Shown here: positions 7,323 to 15,196 of the stretch, in pieces | How positions within the stretch are numbered: the stretch's first letter is position 1 | Layout of the letters: each line of letters starts with the position of its first letter | NCBI GenBank assembly: GCA_040388665.1 | Contig: JAZKBL010000069.1 | Coordinates: forward strand, 1 to 33,826 | Source: DAHVFY01 sp040388665 | GTDB taxonomy: Bacteria; Chlamydiota; Chlamydiia; Chlamydiales; Rhabdochlamydiaceae | Reading direction: 5' to 3' | Length of the DNA: 33,826 nt | Notes under the pieces: generated by a model | What the model saw: the letters and a program-made list of their open reading frames with translations, nothing else | What the model was told of the DNA's origin: nothing | The model's database searches: none | Made by a program: the position numbers and the translations under genes

Positions 7323-9245
7323 ATGAAAATGTTTTTTCGGGCACTAGTTTTCTTAATTTTTCTGAATGTCGGCATTCTTTTTGGCGCGCCGCGTGCCTTA
7401 AAATTGTCCGATGTTCGTCCAACCATGCAAGAAATTTTTGAATATCATGTTGAGTGGAAAGAGCTCTCGCCGTTGCTTGTCAAGCGCTCTTTTAAAATCT
7501 ATATGGAACAGTTTGATCGAGAAAGAATCTATCTTTTGCAGAGTGAAGCGAAGCCTTTTTTAGAGCTTAGTCAAGAGCTAATTGGTGGGGTGATCAAACG
7601 TTTTCGTAAGAATGATTTTTCCGATTATCAAGCGTTAAATAAAGTTGTGGTGAATGCGATCAAAAGAGCGCGTCATATGCGTGAGGTGGTTGCTAAAGAA
7701 ATGACTGAACAGGATTTTGAAGGAGAATTTAGCGCTGCCGAACCGGGTTATGCTAAAACAGAAGAAGAGCTGAAAGCGCGTACAAGAAAAATGTTGTATA
7801 AATTTCTTGAAGAAGATAAAGCGCTCGGCGGGCCTGTTGTTTTAACTCCTGAAAGAAAAGCAAAAGTATTTGCTCTTTATGAAAGACGTTTGCAGCGCCA
7901 AGAAAATATTTACATTGGAAGAGAGAAAAGAGATCATTACCAAGCGCTTCTTATTTTGAAGGCTTATGCGAAAAGTTTAGATGCTCATACAGCCTATTTT
8001 AGTCCGGAAGAGGCGTATGAGATGCGCACTTCGTTAGAAAAGCAGTTTGAGGGGATTGGGGTCGTGCTTAGAGAGAGTGTCGATGGAGTTGTGATTGTCG
8101 ATATGATTAAAGGCGGGCCCGCAGAGCGTTGTGGAAAAGTGCAGTCGGGAGATGTTCTTGTTGAAATCGACCGAAAGAAATTAGCTCAGATCCCTTATGA
8201 AGAAGTGCTCGTTCTTCTTCAGGGTAAAGGACAGAAAGAGATTCAGCTAAAATTGCGCCGCACTCTTGCGGAAGGGACTGAAGAAAACGTTCAAGTGTCG
8301 CTTGTCCGAGAAAAGATTGTTATGGAAGATGGTCGTTTGCAATATAGCGCAGAGCCCTTTGGAAATGGCATTATCGGTAAGTTGACGCTGCCTTCTTTTT
8401 ATGAAAGCGAAGGGGATTCAAGTTGTGAAAAAGATATCCGCGAAGCGTTAAGGCAATTGCGTCAGCAAGGCAAACTCCACGGAGTTGTTTTGGATTTACG
8501 GGAAAATTTAGGCGGATTTTTAAATCAGGCAGTTAAAGTTGCTGGTCTTTTCATGACAAGCGGCGTTGTTGTGATCTCCAAATATTCAGATGGGGAAGTG
8601 CAGTATCTACGCGACATCGACGCTAGGGTTTATTATAACGGACCCCTTGTAATTTTAACATCAAAAGCATCAGCATCTGCTGCAGAAATTGTAGCTCAAG
8701 CTTTACAAGACTACGGTATTGCGGTCGTTGTAGGAGATGAAAGAACTTACGGCAAGGGAACGATTCAGATGCAAACGGTGACTGATCTGAATGCAAAAGC
8801 TTTTTTCAAAGTTACAGTCGGTAAGTATTACACAGTGTCAGGGAGATCAACGCAAATTGAAGGCGTGCACACAGATATTCTTGTGCCCACAGAATACTGC
8901 ATTTATAACATTGGCGAGCGGTATTTAGAATACCCTTTGCCTAATGACCGTGTCCCTTCAGCATACATCGATTCACTCGCCGATATTGATACAACAAGTC
9001 AGCGTTGGTATCAGAAAAACTATTTACCGTACTTGCAGAAAAAAGAGTCCTTTTGGTACCAGATTCTGCCCGGTCTTCGAGAGAATAGCGCATTCCGTCA
9101 AGAGAGTGATCCTAACTTTAAACTGTTCCTTCAAGCAGCTCAATCCTCGTCTAAAAAATTTTCTCGTAATTGGGGCGTCGAAGACCTCCAGATGATCGAA
9201 GCTGTTAATATCGTCAAAGATATGATCATCCAAAACCAGCGCTAA
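7323..9245 (+). CDS. tsp: Tail-specific protease (S41 family, chlamydial Tsp/CT441 type)
   Basis: An exported C-terminal-processing serine protease. An N-terminal signal peptide of about 20 residues (hydrophobic FFRALVFLIFLNVGILF, then GAP) is followed by a helical Tsp N-terminal region. A PDZ domain spans about 242-315 (FEGIGVVLRE through GDVLVEID). The S41 catalytic core follows, with S452 in SASAAE and K478 in YGKGTIQ as the expected Ser-Lys dyad. The length of 640 residues is close to C. trachomatis CT441 as I recall it. It sits next to rpsL, as in Chlamydia. The start could be the ATG at 7323 or at 7329. The C-terminal ~100 residues are less conserved. Confidence 0.93.
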   Translation: MKMFFRALVFLIFLNVGILFGAPRALKLSDVRPTMQEIFEYHVEWKELSPLLVKRSFKIYMEQFDRERIYLLQSEAKPFLELSQELIGGVIKRFRKNDFSDYQALNKVVVNAIKRARHMREVVAKEMTEQDFEGEFSAAEPGYAKTEEELKARTRKMLYKFLEEDKALGGPVVLTPERKAKVFALYERRLQRQENIYIGREKRDHYQALLILKAYAKSLDAHTAYFSPEEAYEMRTSLEKQFEGIGVVLRESVDGVVIVDMIKGGPAERCGKVQSGDVLVEIDRKKLAQIPYEEVLVLLQGKGQKEIQLKLRRTLAEGTEENVQVSLVREKIVMEDGRLQYSAEPFGNGIIGKLTLPSFYESEGDSSCEKDIREALRQLRQQGKLHGVVLDLRENLGGFLNQAVKVAGLFMTSGVVVISKYSDGEVQYLRDIDARVYYNGPLVILTSKASASAAEIVAQALQDYGIAVVVGDERTYGKGTIQMQTVTDLNAKAFFKVTVGKYYTVSGRSTQIEGVHTDILVPTEYCIYNIGERYLEYPLPNDRVPSAYIDSLADIDTTSQRWYQKNYLPYLQKKESFWYQILPGLRENSAFRQESDPNFKLFLQAAQSSSKKFSRNWGVEDLQMIEAVNIVKDMIIQNQR

Positions 9246-9271
9246 AAAGCACCCCTTTCCGTGATTTCTAT

Positions 9272-9300
9272 TTGCAAAAATCAGCACACTCCGCTATCTT
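9272..9300 (+). promoter_or_regulatory. Promoter of tRNA-Phe
   Basis: TTGCAA (9272-9277) and TATCTT (9295-9300) are 17 nt apart, ending 11 nt before the tRNA. The -35 hexamer and spacing are the same as at the rpsL promoter. Confidence 0.5.
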
Positions 9301-9311
9301 AGATATTCTTT

Positions 9312-9375
<64 letters not shown>

Positions 9376-9384
<9 letters not shown>

Positions 9385-9442
9385 TATTAACACAAAAACC
9401 ATCACGGAATCCGTGATGGTTTTTGTGTTAATATGGCCGGAA
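9376..9442. repeat. 67-nt perfect palindrome overlapping the tRNA-Phe 3' end
   Basis: Arms 9376-9408 and 9410-9442 are perfect 33-nt reverse complements around A9409. The left arm begins inside the tRNA acceptor stem, so the right arm carries an inverted copy of the tRNA 3' end. The inner stem with its T-run would also work as a transcription terminator for the tRNA. An 11-nt inverted copy of the T-arm follows at 9468-9478, separated by a small hairpin at 9443-9467. Confidence 0.85.
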
Positions 9443-9605
9443 AAAAAGCCAACAGTTTGGCTTTTGTCTGGAATCGAAGTGAAGCCGCATACTTGCGGCG
9501 AACCGGCTTTCGGGACGGGACACGAAGTGCCCGCCAGAAAGGATTCCAGTTTTAAGAATACGGAATCCGTGATGGTTTTTGTGTTAATATGGCCGGAAAA
9601 AAAGC
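9406..9605. repeat. 45-nt direct repeats (9406-9450 and 9561-9605)
   Basis: Positions 9406-9450 recur exactly at 9561-9605. Just before the second copy, GATTCCAGTT (9542-9551) repeats the tRNA T-arm sequence at 9368-9377. The second copy therefore resembles the tRNA 3' end plus palindrome with the left arm deleted. The 110 bp between copies is GC-rich and contains several short inverted repeats; no gene is seen. Confidence 0.8.
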
Positions 9606-9617
9606 ACGGGTTTCAGA

Positions 9618-9881
9618 CTGTGACTCGAGTTTGGACAAATTAAATTTGATACTAAATAAGACCGAGCTCGAAGAGCGTTTGGAGTGCGGTGACTCGTCAC
9701 CGCTTTTTTTGCAGCGACTTGTCGCTGCTCTTTTTGTTTATCATTCTGATTAGATAAAACGCGCCTCGACAAGTCGAGTCAAAGAAAAGCGGCGACGAGC
9801 CGCCGCACTCCAAACCGCCTGACCGGCGGCGTTAAAAAAAATCACATTTTTTTACCCCAAATGCCCAAACTCGAGTCACAG
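9618..9881. repeat. Nested inverted-repeat element (MITE-like)
   Basis: Outer 17-bp perfect inverted repeats lie at 9618-9634 and 9865-9881 (CTGTGACTCGAGTTTGG form). Inside, 23-bp copies at 9681-9703 and 9789-9811 are inverted relative to each other (three differences), and each is itself a small hairpin. A further hairpin GCAGCGACTTGTCGCTGC lies at 9711-9728. No transposase or credible open frame is present. The stretch 9882-10011 holds only a partial third copy of the outer repeat (9889-9904) and the start signals of the next gene. Confidence 0.75.
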
Positions 9882-10011
9882 ATTTTAGCTTGTGACTCGA
9901 TGGAATCAAGCATGTGCTTATAGCTTGAAGGATATTTCAAAAGGGGATTGCACTTATTTAAGATGACTACTAAACTTTTTGGAACGTCTTTTTAATATCT
10001 AGGAGTATGCT

Positions 10012-10749
10012 ATGTCGGAAAAAATCGGTTTTACAGGGGTGTTACAAGATCTTGAGAGTTTTTGTTATGACAAGCCTTCATCTATAGTTATTGGCAAGGA
10101 GTCTTTGATCGATTCTAGTGAGATTACGGACATTCCAACCTTGATTGCAAGACTAAGAGAAGATGGATCGTTACTAGCCCGAGCATGTTGTGGACGCACT
10201 CACTTTAATTATACCAAGTTTAAAATCAATAATTTGGGGAGTTATAGTGTTTTTAAAATGAATCCAGGATCTCCATATATAGATGCGCCCGCTGAATATG
10301 TGATTATTTTGGGCGCTGAAAGAATAGAGCAGACAACAAATGTGTTTTTTATAGAGGCAAAAGAGAGTGAATTAGATAGTACTGGCGCATTTAAGGAATA
10401 TACACCTATTGCAGAATCGTCTGATATTTATACAGTCTCATTTGCTGTTTTTAAAAAGCGTTTGGTGGATTTATATTCTTCTAGCAGGGTCATTAAATTT
10501 GTTAATCAATTGGCAGAAATATCTTTTCCGGCTATTACGGGGGAGGAAAAAGCAATGTGCAATAAGTTGGGGCAAGAGATTTTTGATACGTTTAAAACTG
10601 CAAATGACGAGGATTCCGATGCTGGAAGGGCAGCTCTTATCGCTGTCCTTTCTAAGGTTAATGGTATTGGTCGGGATGGGGCAGCGCGTTGCGCAGAAAT
10701 TAAAAAGGCTTGGTATGGTGTCGGAGATGATAATGTTTTTTGGGTTTAA
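10012..10749 (+). CDS. Hypothetical protein
   Basis: A 245-residue product that I do not recognise. The start has a good AGGAG nine nt upstream. The protein is mixed alpha/beta, with no signal peptide or membrane segment. It has a CCGRTHFNYTKF stretch around residue 60, and a C-terminal helix-rich part with NGIGRDGAARCAEI that faintly recalls a helix-hairpin-helix turn, too weak to assign. It stands alone between the repeat-rich region and the AAA ATPase. Codon use looks AT-rich compared with the ribosomal genes, suggesting an accessory gene. Confidence 0.7.
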   Translation: MSEKIGFTGVLQDLESFCYDKPSSIVIGKESLIDSSEITDIPTLIARLREDGSLLARACCGRTHFNYTKFKINNLGSYSVFKMNPGSPYIDAPAEYVIILGAERIEQTTNVFFIEAKESELDSTGAFKEYTPIAESSDIYTVSFAVFKKRLVDLYSSSRVIKFVNQLAEISFPAITGEEKAMCNKLGQEIFDTFKTANDEDSDAGRAALIAVLSKVNGIGRDGAARCAEIKKAWYGVGDDNVFWV

Positions 10750-10854
10750 CATCATGATATTATTATTTCATAAATGCGCTGAACTTTTGAATGATTTTTT
10801 GGTGATGTAAACGCTGCTCGTAAATTTTCAACAATCTGGTGATTAGGCTTTTTT

Positions 10855-10920
10855 TTGACTATTATGCAATGAAATACGGAAAAGTCTCGACTTTTTCTCA
10901 TTCTACTGCATAATAGTCAA
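10855..10920. repeat. Inverted repeat ending one base before the ATPase start codon
   Basis: TTGACTATTATGCA (10855-10868) and its exact reverse complement (10907-10920) bracket an inner AAAAGTC/GACTTTT hairpin. The outer arm ends directly before the ATG at 10922, so no Shine-Dalgarno sequence is present. The transcript could fold over the translation start, or the element could mark the border of a mobile cassette. Confidence 0.75.
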
Positions 10921-10921
10921 T

Positions 10922-12043
10922 ATGGAGAGATATCAAAAACAAGCGATTATTCGCGATTTGCAGAAAAAAATGGTTCTACTCGCTGGCCCTAGACAGGCGG
11001 GAAAAACGACTTTGGCCAAATCAATTGCTAAAGAATTCACTTCTTCGGTCTATCTGAATTATGATCGAGCTGGGGACAGAAAGATCATTTTACAGGAATC
11101 CTGGCTTCCTACAGTAGAATTGATTATCCTCGATGAGATCCATAAAATGCCTGAGTGGAAAAATTATCTCAAAGGGATTTACGATACAAAAGAACCGAAT
11201 CAGAAAATTCTTGTCACAGGAAGTGCTCGCTTAGAGATTTTTAATCAGGCGGGAGATTCTCTTGCAGGGCGATTTTTTTTACATAGACTGCTTCCTCTTT
11301 CGCCATCAGAATGTGATAAGGTAAACGTAAACTATACGCTTGAGCGCTTTTTAGAAAGAGGAGGATTTCCTGAACCTTTTCTAACCCCTGATCCTATCGA
11401 AGCGAATCGTTGGCGCTTGCAATATGTTGATAGCTTGCTAAGAGTTGATGTTTTGGATTTTGAAAACATTCATAATTTAAATGCTATTCGTCTTATTTTT
11501 GAACTATTAAGAGAAAGAGTGGGGTCTCCTATTTCTTATGCATCCATTGCGCGCGATGTTGCTATTTCACCTAATACGGTGAAAAAATATGTCGAAATAT
11601 TGGAAGCTCTTTATATTGTTTTCCGTGTGACTCCATTTTCTAAAAATATTGCGCGAAGTTTGCTCAAAGAACCAAAGATCTATTTTTTTGATGTGGGTCT
11701 TGTCAAAGGGGATATGGGCGTTAAGTTTGAAAATCTAGTTGCTACGTGTCTTTTGAAGCATGTTCTTGGAAAAATTGATTATCTTGCGGAAATGTATTCT
11801 CTTAGATACTTGCAGACAAAAGAGGAAAAAGAGGTCGATTTTGCACTTGTGCGAGATGAAAACATCGAAAAGATCATCGAAGTTAAAACATCTAATCCTT
11901 CTGTTAGCACAGCTTTACGGTACTTTCATGAGAAGTACGACCTTCCTGCTGTGCAAGTTGTCAAAGAGTTAAAACGGGAAACACGGGAAAACGGCATCGA
12001 CGTCATCCAAGGGCTGCATTTTTTAAAAACCTTATACTTATAA
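10922..12043 (+). CDS. AAA ATPase with DUF4143 and nuclease-like C-terminus
   Basis: A 373-residue member of the AAA_14/DUF4143 family, widespread ATPases of unsettled function. The Walker A is AGPRQAGKTTLAKS (about residues 21-34), the Walker B LIILDEIHK (about 68-76), and a TGSARLE sensor-like strand follows. The middle has a winged-helix-like part (ASIARDVAISPNTVKKYVE) typical of DUF4143. The C-terminal EVDFAL...IIEVK pattern fits a PD-(D/E)xK-type fold. It is single-copy here, directly behind an inverted repeat. Such genes are often multicopy in environmental chlamydiae, from my recollection. The start is fixed by the family's usual N-terminus shortly before Walker A. Confidence 0.88.
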   Translation: MERYQKQAIIRDLQKKMVLLAGPRQAGKTTLAKSIAKEFTSSVYLNYDRAGDRKIILQESWLPTVELIILDEIHKMPEWKNYLKGIYDTKEPNQKILVTGSARLEIFNQAGDSLAGRFFLHRLLPLSPSECDKVNVNYTLERFLERGGFPEPFLTPDPIEANRWRLQYVDSLLRVDVLDFENIHNLNAIRLIFELLRERVGSPISYASIARDVAISPNTVKKYVEILEALYIVFRVTPFSKNIARSLLKEPKIYFFDVGLVKGDMGVKFENLVATCLLKHVLGKIDYLAEMYSLRYLQTKEEKEVDFALVRDENIEKIIEVKTSNPSVSTALRYFHEKYDLPAVQVVKELKRETRENGIDVIQGLHFLKTLYL

Positions 12044-12048
12044 AGTTT

Positions 12049-12251
12049 TTAATCGGAATCGGAATCTGATTGAGACTTTTGATAAAAATACATTTCTGAA
12101 GATTCTGGTGTTAATGGAATGAATCTAGTTTTGTCATGTTTGTCGAAGCGCTTACTTGACCTTGTGTTGGTATAATAATAGGTGATGTTATAGTCTCCTC
12201 GTCCTTTTTGCTCGTGGCTTTTAATCTGTGAAAGATTTAAAAGATGATTGT
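12049..12251 (-). pseudogene. Orphan C-terminal reading frame without a start
   Basis: An open frame on the minus strand runs from the end of the F-box gene to a stop at 12051-12049, ending in SQSDSDSD. It has about 65 codons and no usable ATG until near its end. The amino-acid pattern (KGRGDYNITYYYTNTRSSKRF) looks protein-like. It may be the remnant of a gene whose 5' part was lost, or a frameshifted tail of the F-box gene. Chance is also possible. Confidence 0.3.
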
Positions 12252-13349
12252 TTATTTACGCAGTGCTATTCGTAAAAGATAGGCGCAACCTGCTACACCG
12301 ATCATAGCAGCACCAATGATCGCGCATTTTTTTAATTCTTTAGTCGTTCTTTCACGTTTTACTTGATTTACGAATGATTCAAATTTTGGATTGAGGATTT
12401 TTTGATGAATGGTTTCTACAAGTTGTGAAGACATATCGGTTGGGTGTATCGATATTGTTTTTAAAAATGTGGAAGTTCTTTCATCGGTAGCGTCTAAATG
12501 ATCTGAGATACAAATTTCTTTTGTATGTGCAAGATAGTTTTGTTGCTTGTCGTCGATAAACGGTACGTTGCAGAGGTCATCACGCATAGTGGCGTGAGGT
12601 GGAAAGTAATGGAAGTGCTCTGATATTGGTTTGAGCACTACTGGTGGGGGAACGTGTTGTATGAGTTCTTGATTTGAGAAATTTTTAGTAGCAAACAAAA
12701 CTTCTTCATAATCAAATTGAGTATTTCTATTTAACGCGTCAGCGCCTTCCAGATTATTTTGTGGATGGTCGGCCGCGAGGTTATAAATAGAGTTTATTTT
12801 TAGCGCTGATACAGCTGCTATCGATGGGGGCATTTGAAAAAGAGGTTCTTCGCGCAAATTTGATTTAATTTCAATGGATATGATGCTTGTATTTTTGATG
12901 TTTTTAAGTTCTAAGCATAGAACCAGTAATCGTGCATTTTGATTAAGCGACACTCTGTTTGCAAAAGATTGTATCCGTTCTATTAAATCATTTTGTGTTT
13001 GGATGATAGGGGAGAAATAGCATTTTTTTAGAATGTGAAAAAGAAAAGGATTCGTTTTAGCTTTAAGATAGAAGCTTTCTGCATCATCAGTGTTTTCTAT
13101 AAAAGGAATCATCCCTTCATGATCAGCCTGAGTATAGAGCCTGTTTTGCTCCTTTAATAAGGCGTTTTCCCATGGGCTATTCATAATGAGCTTTACGTGC
13201 TTGTTAAAAGTATGTGCCGTGAGATCTATAGCCGCCTCCCGCCATTCTTTATTAACTAGGCTACAAGCGTTTCGATCTGTGGGGGATAAGTAAGAAAAAA
13301 TTTCTGATAGAATCTCTTGCGGAAGACATTGAATTGAATCTAATGACAT
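12252..13349 (-). CDS. F-box protein with C-terminal transmembrane segment
   Basis: 365 residues. The N-terminus is a textbook F-box (about 7-45: LPQEILSEIFSYL, then CSLVNKEWREAA), the motif that docks substrate receptors onto Skp1 in eukaryotic SCF ubiquitin ligases. The middle (50-335) is alpha/beta with no recognised repeats, so the presumed substrate-binding part is unassigned. Residues about 341-362 form one hydrophobic helix followed by a basic end (RIALRK), fitting a tail anchor. Bacteria have no SCF, so the natural reading is a secreted effector acting on host ubiquitination, perhaps from a membrane. F-box expansions are known in amoeba-associated chlamydiae. Secretion itself cannot be read from the sequence. 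Confidence 0.88.
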   Translation of the reverse strand: MSLDSIQCLPQEILSEIFSYLSPTDRNACSLVNKEWREAAIDLTAHTFNKHVKLIMNSPWENALLKEQNRLYTQADHEGMIPFIENTDDAESFYLKAKTNPFLFHILKKCYFSPIIQTQNDLIERIQSFANRVSLNQNARLLVLCLELKNIKNTSIISIEIKSNLREEPLFQMPPSIAAVSALKINSIYNLAADHPQNNLEGADALNRNTQFDYEEVLFATKNFSNQELIQHVPPPVVLKPISEHFHYFPPHATMRDDLCNVPFIDDKQQNYLAHTKEICISDHLDATDERTSTFLKTISIHPTDMSSQLVETIHQKILNPKFESFVNQVKRERTTKELKKCAIIGAAMIGVAGCAYLLRIALRK

Positions 13350-13428
13350 AACAAACCTATTTATTATAAATTAATTTAATAGTATTATAAAAAACATTTG
13401 TTAATTTTAGATAAATTTAATAAGGATA

Positions 13429-13459
13429 GCATAAGTATTTAAAAGTTAAATACTTATGC
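13429..13459 (-). terminator. Hairpin after obgE
   Basis: GCATAAGTATTT (13429-13440) and AAATACTTATGC (13448-13459) form a perfect 12-bp stem with a 7-nt loop, 30 nt past the obgE stop. The T-tract is weak, so termination may be inefficient. Confidence 0.45.
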
Positions 13460-13488
13460 GTTGATGAATTTAAGAGGCTTAAAATGAG

Positions 13489-14499
13489 TTAATAACGCTT
13501 GCCGCTGGCTTGGGCTTTAGCGCGCATGGCTTCGATAAGGTTTGTTAAGCCGTCGCCCGTGAGGGCGGATATGCCAAAGATCGTGTCATCTGGGAGGGTG
13601 TAGGCTTCGCGGAAGCGTTCGATATGAGTGTCAGCGCCGTCGATATCCATTTTGTTGAGGGCGATGACGAAGGGTTTGTCCATGAGATCTGCGCGGTAGG
13701 CTTTGAGCTCATTTTTGAGTGTTTCAAAGTCTTCGATCGGATCGCGCTCTTCAAAGCCTGACGCATCGACGACGTAGAGGAGGACAGAGGTGCGCTCAAC
13801 GTGTCTTAAGAAAGCAAGGCCTAGGCCTTTATTTTCGTGCGCGTTCTGGATGATTCCTGGGATGTCAGCAATGAAAACGCGGGAAAAATCGTCAAACTGG
13901 ATGTAACTAAGGTTAGGATGAAGCGTTGTAAAGGGGTAAGCGCCTGTTTTTACGAAAATTTTACTCATTTGAGCAAGGAGTGTTGACTTGCCGGCGTTAG
14001 GGATGCCGATAAAGCCGACGTCAGCGATCAATTTAAGTTCGAGCTCGATCTCTCTTGATACACCTGGTGTCCCCATAGTGCATACGTTAGGAGCTTGGTT
14101 TGTAGGGGATTTGAAGCAGTTGTTCCCTTTTCCACCGCGTCCACCGTTGCAGATGAGGAGCTCTTGTCCTTTTTCTGTGAAATCGAAAAGAACTTCTTTG
14201 GTCTGGGCGTCTTTAACGAGGGTGCCGCAGGGGACTTTCAGGATGAGACTACGTCCACCGCGTCCTTGTTGGAGGTTCCCGCCGCCCGGTAGTCCATTTT
14301 CAGCGTTCAGGATTCTGCGATTGCGGAAAGCATCGAGTGAAAACAGTTGATCGTCTGCTTTGAAGATCACTGAGCCACCGTTGCCGCCGTTGCCACCTGA
14401 TGGGCCGCCTTTAGGGATGAATTTTTCTCTTCGCCAAGCAACGATACCGTTGCCCCCTTTTCCGGCAGAGAGAGTGATTGTAACTTTGTCTATAAACAT
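13489..14499 (-). CDS. obgE: GTPase Obg/CgtA
   Basis: Essential GTPase for late 50S ribosome assembly and stress control. 336 residues: the glycine-rich Obg fold (1-158; GGNGGNGG and GRGGKGNN) comes first. The G domain follows, with GIPNAGKS (G1), DIPG (G3), NKMD (G4) and SALTG (G5). There is only a short tail after the G domain, as in other compact Obg proteins. It is third in rplU-rpmA-obgE, the common bacterial order, with a 43-bp spacer holding a hairpin after rpmA. Confidence 0.97.
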   Translation of the reverse strand: MFIDKVTITLSAGKGGNGIVAWRREKFIPKGGPSGGNGGNGGSVIFKADDQLFSLDAFRNRRILNAENGLPGGGNLQQGRGGRSLILKVPCGTLVKDAQTKEVLFDFTEKGQELLICNGGRGGKGNNCFKSPTNQAPNVCTMGTPGVSREIELELKLIADVGFIGIPNAGKSTLLAQMSKIFVKTGAYPFTTLHPNLSYIQFDDFSRVFIADIPGIIQNAHENKGLGLAFLRHVERTSVLLYVVDASGFEERDPIEDFETLKNELKAYRADLMDKPFVIALNKMDIDGADTHIERFREAYTLPDDTIFGISALTGDGLTNLIEAMRAKAQASGKRY

Positions 14500-14512
14500 A
14501 AATTATGAGAGA

Positions 14513-14536
14513 AGAGCCCGGATGACTTAGGGCTCT
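14513..14536 (-). terminator. Intercistronic hairpin between rpmA and obgE
   Basis: AGAGCCC (14513-14519) pairs with GGGCTCT (14530-14536) across a 10-nt loop. On the minus strand only a short pyrimidine run follows, so it may attenuate obgE or protect the upstream mRNA rather than terminate fully. Confidence 0.4.
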
Positions 14537-14542
14537 TTCTAT

Positions 14543-14794
14543 TTAACCTGCTGGGGTAATGGAAATGCGTGTGCGATCTGTCTTGCGGAAAGAAACGGTA
14601 CCATCAGTAAGTGCAAAAAGAGAATCATCTCTACCTACACCAACATTCTTTGCTGGTAACCATCTTGTGCCGCGTTGTCTTACTAATATGCTTCCTGCTG
14701 TGACAAATTGTCCTGCACTGACTTTCACGCCCAAGCGTTGTGCGTTAGAGTCACGTCCATTGCGGGTTGACCCTTGACCTTTCTTATGTGCCAT
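14543..14794 (-). CDS. rpmA: 50S ribosomal protein L27
   Basis: L27 reaches with its N-terminus towards the peptidyl-transferase centre. The 83-residue product starts MAHKKGQGSTRNGRDS, the unprocessed type without the Firmicutes leader, and carries the conserved GVKVSAGQFVTAGSILVRQRG core. It begins 8 nt after rplU with AGGAG before the ATG. Confidence 0.97.
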   Translation of the reverse strand: MAHKKGQGSTRNGRDSNAQRLGVKVSAGQFVTAGSILVRQRGTRWLPAKNVGVGRDDSLFALTDGTVSFRKTDRTRISITPAG

Positions 14795-14802
14795 AGTTCT
14801 CC

Positions 14803-15117
14803 TTAGCCTGCGATCTCTATGATTTCAAATTTACTGTAATTTTGGCGATGCCCAACTTTGCGGCGGTAGTTTTTGCGCTGCTTGTATTTGAAAGCGATCT
14901 TCTTTTCACCACGAACATTTTCGATGAATTTGCCGCGAACAGCGCCATCGGAAATGTAAGGTTTGCCAATTTTTATGCCTGAGCCGTTGTTAATAAAAAG
15001 GACTTTGAAATCAACGATGCCGTCATCATTTGTTGTGAGCAGCTCGACTTCAATCTTGTCGCCTTTTTCTACACGAAACTGTTTTCCCCCGGATTCGATA
15101 ATTGCGTACATTGACAT
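14803..15117 (-). CDS. rplU: 50S ribosomal protein L21
   Basis: L21 binds 23S rRNA. I place the start at 15117 (MSMYAIIESGGKQF), giving 104 residues, the normal length, with an AGGAGG Shine-Dalgarno just upstream. The frame is open for 56 more codons, but those overlap the translocase gene and do not look like L21. The C-terminus has the family's YKQRKNYRRKVGHRQ motif. A good promoter lies 47-75 nt upstream. Confidence 0.96.
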   Translation of the reverse strand: MSMYAIIESGGKQFRVEKGDKIEVELLTTNDDGIVDFKVLFINNGSGIKIGKPYISDGAVRGKFIENVRGEKKIAFKYKQRKNYRRKVGHRQNYSKFEIIEIAG

Positions 15118-15163
15118 TTGGACCTCCTGGAAATAATTCTGATATGAAAATGAGGAAGACAAC

Positions 15164-15192
15164 ATCTTAAATGAAAGTCGCAGATAAGTCAA
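15164..15192 (-). promoter_or_regulatory. Promoter of rplU-rpmA-obgE
   Basis: On the minus strand TTGACT (15192-15187) and TAAGAT (15169-15164) are 17 nt apart, just after the translocase stop and upstream of rplU. This suggests the ribosomal genes are transcribed separately from the translocase. Confidence 0.6.
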
Positions 15193-15196
15193 GAGG

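Noticed and set aside
9406..9900. CRISPR array
   Set aside because: Repeats are few, nested and irregularly spaced, with no uniform spacers and no cas genes.
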